From Mycobacterium shinjukuense (GTDB taxonomy: Bacteria > Actinomycetota > Actinomycetes > Mycobacteriales > Mycobacteriaceae), in assembly GCF_010730055.1 (NCBI RefSeq), contig NZ_AP022575.1:1860001-1924000 (forward strand): 64,000 bases of DNA, read 5' to 3'. A model generated the notes under the pieces. That model did not search any database. It was not told the origin of the DNA and worked only from the letters and a program-made list of their open reading frames with translations. The position numbers were made by a program, and so were the translations under genes. Positions 58,577 to 64,000 of the stretch are shown in pieces (the first letter of the stretch is position 1; each line of letters starts with the position of its first letter).

Positions 58577-59500
58577 TCACACCGGGACCGCAAGTGCTCC
58601 CAATTTGCCCATCCGCAAACCCCCCACACTCGCCGTGGGGTCGGCCCGCGTGCTGACGACGCGGAATCCCCCGTCGGCGAGCAATTTCTGCAGGGATTGG
58701 GTCGAAAAGTAGTTGATGTGCTCGCTCTGCTTGATCGCCCCCAACCGTGGCACCGTTCGGCCGAAGTTGCGTGCGACGCCGGCGAGGAAATCCGCGGCGA
58801 TCCAGGTGCCGCGGGTAGCCGAAACCCGATCGAGGAAACGGCGGTACGGCGCCCCGGCGTGCCATTTGCGCACCTTGGGCCGGTCCAGTGGCACCTCGAC
58901 GTAGAACAATCCGTCATCGGCGACCGCGGCTCGGACCTCTTTGACCAGCGCCGCGGGATCGACAAGGTGCTCAAGAAGGTGGGCCGCGATCACCAAGTGC
59001 GGTCGGTCGGGAAGCTCATCAAGCGACGCGGCAGCCTGCACCCCGTCGACCAAGTCCTTGCCGGAGACTTCGATCACGTATTTGGGTCCCGCGTAACCAG
59101 CGGGAAAGAACTGGCCCTCGTCGCCTCCGTAGTCGACGATATTTCGCAGGGAGTCGATGTCCGTATAGCAGCCGACGATGGAGGTCACGAATCCCACACG
59201 CTGGGCGACGGCCTCCGATCCGGGCTCGGTGGCCGAGTTCGCATCCCGGGAGTACCAAGGCTCCCAGCGCCGTCGGATCGACAGGTATCGCTCGTTTCGG
59301 TACCCCGAATACATCGCGGCAAGAGCGTTGTCATCGAAGCGGTGCGAGAAATACACCAAATCGCATCTGCCACACCGGCAAAGGGTGGTGTCACGCGGTG
59401 CGTCCTTCGGATCACCCTGCAGTTGAAGAATGAACGGCGCGATTCGGCCATGCGCCTGGATGGCCCCCGGAGCACCGCAGATCGGGCAGAGCGCAGACAT
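58577..59500 (-). CDS. SAM-dependent methyltransferase with N-terminal zinc-finger-like motif
   Basis: The protein has 307 residues. The N-terminus has CPICG and, about 35 residues later, CRCGRCDLVYF, resembling the zinc-binding domain before some sugar C-methyltransferases. A methyltransferase core follows (VDYGGDEGQFFP near residue 115, VIAAHLLEHLVDPAALV, DDGLFYVEVPLD). True TylC3-type sugar C-methyltransferases are about 410 residues with a further C-terminal domain, which is missing here, so O-methylation is also possible. It is the last gene of a minus-strand run (63987 down to 58577) with another methyltransferase, a NeuB-like synthase and a TPP enzyme, which suggests a role in building or capping a rare sugar. 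Confidence 0.8.
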   Translation of the reverse strand: MSALCPICGAPGAIQAHGRIAPFILQLQGDPKDAPRDTTLCRCGRCDLVYFSHRFDDNALAAMYSGYRNERYLSIRRRWEPWYSRDANSATEPGSEAVAQRVGFVTSIVGCYTDIDSLRNIVDYGGDEGQFFPAGYAGPKYVIEVSGKDLVDGVQAAASLDELPDRPHLVIAAHLLEHLVDPAALVKEVRAAVADDGLFYVEVPLDRPKVRKWHAGAPYRRFLDRVSATRGTWIAADFLAGVARNFGRTVPRLGAIKQSEHINYFSTQSLQKLLADGGFRVVSTRADPTASVGGLRMGKLGALAVPV

Positions 59501-59525
59501 GCCGTTACCGAAACCTCTTGAATGT

Positions 59526-60257
59526 TCAGCGTACTGGGCGGGTCACAGCCAAACCCAGCCCGAGCGCCGTGGTGCCGACGGGCTCGCAACCGATCGACGG
59601 CAAGATCATCTCGTTCAGCACCCGTCGCTCATCGACGTCCATCGCCTCGTCGAAGTACATGAGATCGCCAGGCCGCAGGTGAGCGGCGAGCATTTCCCAC
59701 GCAAAGGCCGTCGGTTCGTAGATGTCCAGATCGAACAGGATCAACCACTGCGCATCACGCGCGGCGACCAAATCGACCGTGCCCAAGGTGTCCTGGACGT
59801 CGCCGACATGCCAGCACACCCGCTTGTCGTCGATCGCCGGCGGCTTACCACCGGCGTCGAACGCGCCCTCGTCGTGTTCGCGCCAGGCCCGCGGTAGCCC
59901 GGTGAACCGGTCGAACCCATGCCAGACCACGTCGCGACCACCCAATCGGCGCAGCCACCAGTCGGTGGCATAACCCCAGGCCACACCGAACTCCAGCGCG
60001 ACGAGCGGACCGCTTGGATCCAGCCGCTGCGCGAGCCTTTCCCACAACTCTTCGCGCCGTCCGAAAACCGTTGGCTGGTGGCCAAAGACGCGCTGTTGCC
60101 AGTCAATGAAGTCGGCTACCTGGCCAGCATTGATCGTCTTGGTGCGAAGCGTTGAGGAGACCCGGAACAGACGCGCGGCGATCGCTTGCAACGTGACCGT
60201 AAGGGCGGGGGGACCGGCGTCCGGGAATGCGGACGAAGTCCTGCGCGACTTAGGCAC
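59526..60257 (-). CDS. Putative TylF/MycF-like sugar O-methyltransferase
   Basis: The protein has 243 residues from a GTG at 60257 that starts just after the stop of the NeuB-like gene. LVALEFGVAWGYATDWWLRR is the SAM-binding region. WHGFDRFTGLPRAWREHDEG and ILFDLDIYEPT follow the pattern of TylF/MycF-type methyltransferases, which methylate sugar hydroxyls and use a metal. The acidic YFDEAMDVDE segment could bind metal. It is cotranscribed with the NeuB-like gene upstream and probably methylates the sugar made by this cassette. The assignment to TylF type is by pattern only. Confidence 0.75.
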   Translation of the reverse strand: MPKSRRTSSAFPDAGPPALTVTLQAIAARLFRVSSTLRTKTINAGQVADFIDWQQRVFGHQPTVFGRREELWERLAQRLDPSGPLVALEFGVAWGYATDWWLRRLGGRDVVWHGFDRFTGLPRAWREHDEGAFDAGGKPPAIDDKRVCWHVGDVQDTLGTVDLVAARDAQWLILFDLDIYEPTAFAWEMLAAHLRPGDLMYFDEAMDVDERRVLNEMILPSIGCEPVGTTALGLGLAVTRPVR

Positions 60258-60259
60258 CC

Positions 60260-61369
60260 TCAGAATCCACGGTTGAGGATGAACTGGCGCAGATGGTCCG
60301 ACTCGGCGTAGGGCCCATCGATGTGTTCGATGGTCAACGGTTCTTTGACCTTGATCGGCTCGGTGAGCTTCTGACCGTTGAGGATCTCCCGGCAGGAGAG
60401 TTGGCCCTTGCGCAGCGGTATCGCCAAGTAGAAATCATTGGTGAACGTCGCACTGTTGAACTCGTAGCCGGGCTCCAGATCACGCTTGGCGTAGACCCCA
60501 CGCACCAACGCGTCGAGGTATTGGATTTCCTCCCTGGGCAGCACCCGACGCCGGTCGGCCGAACCGCCGCACATCTCTTCGGCCTTGCGAAAAGCCTTGA
60601 ACCATTCGTCGATTTGCTCGGGAAGCGAACAATAGGCCGACACCGGTACACCCTCGTGGTCGATGTCGACGTGGCGCTCCCAGGTTCGCGCGCCCTTGGC
60701 GTACGAGATCAGCATGCTGGAATGCCAGTCGTGATACTCGTGAGTCGATAGGCCGATCACGTGGTCGTCGTAACGCGAACGCAGGTAATCGATCTGGTTA
60801 AGTTCGAGCTGGTAGTCCTCGGACGGGTACAGGCTCACGCAATGGTTGATCGCCAACGGGATGGCGCGATGCTCGAAGAAGGTGACGACGTCGTCGAGCG
60901 CCTTCTCGTTCGCTCCTCCCGAGGAGACGATCGTGGGGCGCCGCGTCGAGGCGATCTTCTCCAGCAGTGGCCAGTCGTTCACATCGGAACTTGCCACCTT
61001 GATGATGGGAAGGTCGAGCTCAACGCACAGATCCACGGACGCCTCGTCAAAGGGGGTGGCCATCGGAATGCAGCCGACGCGCCTGACCTCATCGGCGAGG
61101 ACTTTGAAGTTCGCCCTCGACATCCTGGTCGCCTCGGTCTTGCGGATGTACCGGATGTCCTGGTTGCCCTTGAAGTCGTCGTGGATGAAGTTGTCGACAT
61201 CGCGGAACTGGAACTTGATCGCGGCCTTGACCGAGTTGTAGCGGACGACGCGCCCGTAGTCGCTGACTATCTTCCTGCCACGCTCAAGGTCACCCCAGTG
61301 GTTGTTGGCCGCCTCCAGGACGAACAGATTCTCAAAGATCTCGCGATCTCGCTGGCTCGGACGATTCAT
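60260..61369 (-). CDS. NeuB/SpsE-family sialic-acid-synthase-like enzyme
   Basis: The protein has 369 residues. The ATG at 61369 is chosen because GGGAGG lies ten bases upstream; the frame reaches 61402. A NeuB-type TIM barrel is indicated by LFVLEAANNHWGDL, AAIKFQFRD, MATPFDEASVDL, PIIKVASSDVNDWPLL, TIVSSGGA and HCVSLYPSEDYQLELN. A SAF-type antifreeze-like domain follows (RRVLPREEIQYLDALVRGVYAKRD region, GYEF, IPLRKGQLSCRE). Family members condense phosphoenolpyruvate with an amino or deoxy hexose to form a nonulosonic acid. This is rare in mycobacteria and suggests an unusual C9-type or extended acid sugar. It sits between the TPP enzyme and two methyltransferases. Confidence 0.82.
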   Translation of the reverse strand: MNRPSQRDREIFENLFVLEAANNHWGDLERGRKIVSDYGRVVRYNSVKAAIKFQFRDVDNFIHDDFKGNQDIRYIRKTEATRMSRANFKVLADEVRRVGCIPMATPFDEASVDLCVELDLPIIKVASSDVNDWPLLEKIASTRRPTIVSSGGANEKALDDVVTFFEHRAIPLAINHCVSLYPSEDYQLELNQIDYLRSRYDDHVIGLSTHEYHDWHSSMLISYAKGARTWERHVDIDHEGVPVSAYCSLPEQIDEWFKAFRKAEEMCGGSADRRRVLPREEIQYLDALVRGVYAKRDLEPGYEFNSATFTNDFYLAIPLRKGQLSCREILNGQKLTEPIKVKEPLTIEHIDGPYAESDHLRQFILNRGF

Positions 61370-61471
61370 ACGTATCGTGCCTCCCTTGTCACGTCGACGC
61401 ACAGCGTCCGTCTAGTTTGCTTCATGTGCGCCAAAATTTGGGCGTTACCCGAATTTTGATCAAAATCGACC

Positions 61472-63280
61472 TCAGGTCTGTGGGACCGGCACCTTCAGAT
61501 GGACGAGAACCCGCTCCGCAACATCGTCCGGCAGGTCGGGACTCATCCGGTGCAGCGGGTTCGACCGCATCGAGCCGTCAGGTTGCACCGCCGAGCTGAT
61601 CTTCGGGTAATAGGTCTGGTCGGGGTCGATCGGCACCTCGATCAGCACGGGACCATCCGCATCCAGCAGACCGCGCACAGACTCGTCGTCCAGACCGGAT
61701 TCCGCATCGAGCCGGGCAAACGGGATCCGGTAGGCCCGCGCCAGATCCTCCCAGTTCGGCAGGCCCAGCCCGGTCTGCTCGTCGCAGCCGATCCAGGCGC
61801 CGTTGAAGTAGTTGCGCTGCGTCATCCTGATCGACGCATAGCCATCATTGTTGAGCAAGAAGACCTTGACGTTTGCCGCGGTGGCCGCAAGCGTGCCGAG
61901 CTCCTGAAGATTCTGAGCAAACCCGCCGTCGCCCTCGCTGAGGAAGACTTGGCGACCCGGGTTGGCCAGCGCCACTCCGATCGCCCCGGACAAGCCGTAG
62001 CCCATGCTCGCCAGCGACTTGTTGCCGATGAGCTTCTGCTGGGCGCGCAGTTGGAGAGCCTGCATCGACACGCTCGCGGCACCGCCGCTGCTGCACGGCA
62101 GCACGATGGCGTCCGGTCCCGCCATCTCGCACAACCGCATCGCGAACTCGTATGGCTCTACAAATCCGGGGGCGGTGACGTTCTGCGGGTCGTTGAGCGG
62201 CAGCTCGGCGCGCACCGCCGCGATGAACTCCCGCCACGCCTGCCACTGGCTGGGATCGCCGAGGCGGGCCGCGTACAGGGCGGCCAGGAATCGGTCGGCA
62301 TCCCCCCGCAGAGGCAAGTCGACGCGTGGATGTCCCTTGTCGAGCTCGGCGGCATCGATGTCGACCTGGACCACTCGCCCGACGGGCACGAACTGTTCCC
62401 AGGCGAATCCGGTTTGCTGCAGCCCCAGCCGGGTGCCGATGGCGATCACCAGGTCGGCCTGTTGGATGAGGATGTTGGCGGCGCGCTGCCCCCAGGTGTT
62501 GGGCCGCCCGGCGTACAACGGGTGTTCGGTCGGAACCCGGTCGGTCCCGTTCCAGGTGGTCATCAGCGGGATCCCGGCGGCTACCGTGCGCTCCCCCAGC
62601 GCGCGCACCCCTCCGCGGCTCACCCCGCCACCGACCAAGATGACCGGGCGCTCCGATTCTTGCAGCCAAGCGGCGACCCGGTGCACGTCGGTGGCAGGCA
62701 CCTCCGGGACAGCGGCCGCCTCCGGGATCGCGACGGGGTGCTGCCCCGGCAGCGGGGGCGCGGCCTGGGCATCCAGGCAGACTTCGAGGAACACCGGCCC
62801 CTGGCGGGGGGTGCGGCCGTCGAGCACCGCCTCAAGGATGGCGTCGCGGGCGATCGGCCGCTCGATTCGCAGAGCCCGTTTGATGACGCTGCTCACCAAC
62901 TCCACGCCGTCGATTTCCTGGATACCGCGCTGGCGCACCGTGCCGCGGCTTAGATCGCTGCTCTTGACCTGCCCGCCCACGACCAGCAGTTCGCGACTCT
63001 CCTGCCAGGCACCCGCGATGCCGGTCAGCGCATTGGTGATCCCTGGACCTGCCGTCACCAGAAGGAGGGCTCGGCCGCTGCCCTGGTCACGGGAGGCGTT
63101 GAAGTACTCCACCGCGATGGCCGCGCCTACCTCGTGCACGAACGGCACGCATACCATCCGGGTGCGCACCGAGTCGAGCAGATGCATGATGTTGCCGCCC
63201 GCGACGAAGAAGCAATGCGTGTAGCCGGCGCCCACCAACCAGTCGATGAGCTGGTCGCCGTATTTGGCAGGTGCGGTCAT
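61472..63280 (-). CDS. TPP-dependent acetolactate-synthase-like enzyme
   Basis: The protein has 602 residues, the usual length of this family. Features are the catalytic Glu50 in FVHEVGAA, the N-terminal TAGPGITNALTG segment, a central domain (VAAWLQESERPVILVGGG) and the TPP motif EGDGGFAQNLQELGTL followed by LLNNDG (the GDG-x24-27-NN pattern). Within an LOS locus it is unlikely to serve valine synthesis. TPP enzymes of this type, such as YerE for yersiniose, add a two-carbon branch to a keto sugar, and an IlvB-like protein occurs in the M. marinum LOS locus, whose glycan contains the branched sugar caryophyllose. Its start overlaps the stop of the GT2 gene as ATGA. Confidence 0.87.
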   Translation of the reverse strand: MTAPAKYGDQLIDWLVGAGYTHCFFVAGGNIMHLLDSVRTRMVCVPFVHEVGAAIAVEYFNASRDQGSGRALLLVTAGPGITNALTGIAGAWQESRELLVVGGQVKSSDLSRGTVRQRGIQEIDGVELVSSVIKRALRIERPIARDAILEAVLDGRTPRQGPVFLEVCLDAQAAPPLPGQHPVAIPEAAAVPEVPATDVHRVAAWLQESERPVILVGGGVSRGGVRALGERTVAAGIPLMTTWNGTDRVPTEHPLYAGRPNTWGQRAANILIQQADLVIAIGTRLGLQQTGFAWEQFVPVGRVVQVDIDAAELDKGHPRVDLPLRGDADRFLAALYAARLGDPSQWQAWREFIAAVRAELPLNDPQNVTAPGFVEPYEFAMRLCEMAGPDAIVLPCSSGGAASVSMQALQLRAQQKLIGNKSLASMGYGLSGAIGVALANPGRQVFLSEGDGGFAQNLQELGTLAATAANVKVFLLNNDGYASIRMTQRNYFNGAWIGCDEQTGLGLPNWEDLARAYRIPFARLDAESGLDDESVRGLLDADGPVLIEVPIDPDQTYYPKISSAVQPDGSMRSNPLHRMSPDLPDDVAERVLVHLKVPVPQT

Positions 63281-64000
63281 AGACCGACCTTCCTGGTGAC
63301 GACGAAGTTGGGTCGCTGTTTGGCCTCCTCGTAGATGAGCGCGAGGTACTCACCGACAACCCCAAGGAGCAGCGTGACCACCCCGAAGCCGATCAGCATG
63401 ACGCAGATCAGCGAACCGAACCCGGGGAAGGGCACGCCGTAGAACAGGAAGCGCCACGCGAGCACGCACACGGTGACGGCCGCGATGAAACTCAACAAAA
63501 AGCCGGTGATGGTGATGAGCCGCAGCGGCAGGTAGGAGTGCGCAAAGATGCCCTTGAATGCCAGGTCGATGACGCCCAGGCTGTGCGCCTTGGACTCGCC
63601 GGCGAAGCGCGGCGGGCGCACCATCGGTATTCCGATCGACTTGAAACCGACCCAGGAGAACAGACCCCGGACGAACCGGTTGCGCTCATCCATCGCGCGA
63701 ACCGCCTCGTAGACCTTGCGGTCGACCAAGCGGAAGTCACTGGCATTCTTCGTGATTCGCTCGTTGGTGAGCTTCCCCGCCAACCAGTAGAACAGCACGG
63801 AATTCATCCTGCGGATGGGGCCGGTCCCCCGCCGCTGGGTCACCACCCCGTAGACGTTCTCGTAGCCCTCCTCCCACTTGCGGATCAGCTCGGGAATGAA
63901 CGTGGGCGGGTCCTGCAGGTCGGCGGTCATCAGCACGACGGCGTCGGCGTCGACCGCGTTCAACCCGGCGGTCAGCCCGCCGTCCATCCGGAAGTTGCGG
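63277..64000 (-). CDS. Polyprenyl-phosphate glycosyltransferase (GT2, GtrB/ArnC-like), 5' end beyond window
   Basis: The visible C-terminal 240 residues contain TADLQDPP (DxD-type motif), VTQRRGTGPIRR, KNASDFRLVDRKVYEA, and two C-terminal membrane helices (about 160-185 and 195-220 in the visible part). This is the layout of DPM1/GtrB-type enzymes that move a sugar from UDP or GDP to polyprenyl phosphate. The coding frame is open through the right edge, so the start and the first 80 or so residues are missing. It heads the minus-strand run ending at 58577 and could supply the lipid-linked sugar donor for a GT-C enzyme such as that at 55954. Confidence 0.87.
   Translation of the reverse strand, partial: RNFRMDGGLTAGLNAVDADAVVLMTADLQDPPTFIPELIRKWEEGYENVYGVVTQRRGTGPIRRMNSVLFYWLAGKLTNERITKNASDFRLVDRKVYEAVRAMDERNRFVRGLFSWVGFKSIGIPMVRPPRFAGESKAHSLGVIDLAFKGIFAHSYLPLRLITITGFLLSFIAAVTVCVLAWRFLFYGVPFPGFGSLICVMLIGFGVVTLLLGVVGEYLALIYEEAKQRPNFVVTRKVGL

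Noticed and set aside
61499..62953. 484-aa open frame on the plus strand
   Set aside because: Antisense of the TPP enzyme, which has all family motifs on the minus strand.
1..64000. CRISPR arrays, rRNA or tRNA genes
   Set aside because: I saw no short regularly spaced repeats and no rRNA or tRNA signature; the repeats present are large gene duplications.

Overview
The window is high-GC mycobacterial DNA. Mas/Pks5-type iterative polyketide synthases, PapA acyltransferases, fatty-acyl-AMP ligases (FAAL/FadD), an MmpL lipid transporter, a Sap/Gap-like membrane protein and many sugar-tailoring enzymes together point to a lipooligosaccharide (LOS)/acyltrehalose locus of a non-tuberculous Mycobacterium. 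The order Rv1523-like methyltransferase, Rv1524/Rv1526c-like glycosyltransferase, MmpL and FadD25-like FAAL recalls the pks5/mmpL12/fadD25 region of M. tuberculosis and the LOS loci of M. marinum, M. kansasii and M. canettii. This placement rests on recalled family and synteny knowledge; no search was run.

Layout. 1-17978: a FAAL running off the left edge (-), then two PKS-PapA pairs on + (1822-9607 and 10180-17978). 17979-20063: a degenerate DUF6431-like gene, a methyltransferase (-) and an IS3 orfA remnant. 20064-34815 (-): a two-protein modular assembly line. Its first protein is FAAL-ACP-KS-AT-DH-ER-KR-ACP and its second KS-AT-KR-ACP followed by a fused WS/DGAT-like acyltransferase domain. 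35035-41328 (+): a third Mas/Pks5-like PKS, nearly identical over long stretches to the second. 41351-51540: glycosyltransferase, methyltransferase, MmpL, a FAAL split by a 1552-bp IS3-family element with a 3-bp target duplication, and a Sap/Gap-like protein. 51896-64000: glycan genes (GT2, tandem RgpF-like proteins, several methyltransferases, a GT87-like membrane mannosyltransferase, an SDR/epimerase, a NeuB-like synthase, a TPP-dependent acetolactate-synthase-like enzyme and a polyprenyl-phosphate GT2 cut by the right edge).

Working model. FAALs activate fatty acids and load them on PKSs. Mas/Pks5-type enzymes add methylmalonyl units to give methyl-branched acyl chains, PapA proteins esterify these to trehalose or a related sugar, GTs, methyltransferases and the branched-sugar cassette extend the glycan, and MmpL plus the Sap/Gap-like protein export the product. 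The modular assembly line would make a further, differently oxidised branched acyl group and probably release it through its own C-terminal acyltransferase domain. This is the most unusual feature here.

Caution on quality. Every reading-frame break I found (24403-24409, about 30380, about 30583, about 36085, about 36424, about 36790, about 49325) is a one-base indel inside sequence that is duplicated in the window or belongs to an IS. All single-copy genes are intact. This looks like uncorrected assembly error in repeats, not true gene decay, although it cannot be decided from the sequence alone.
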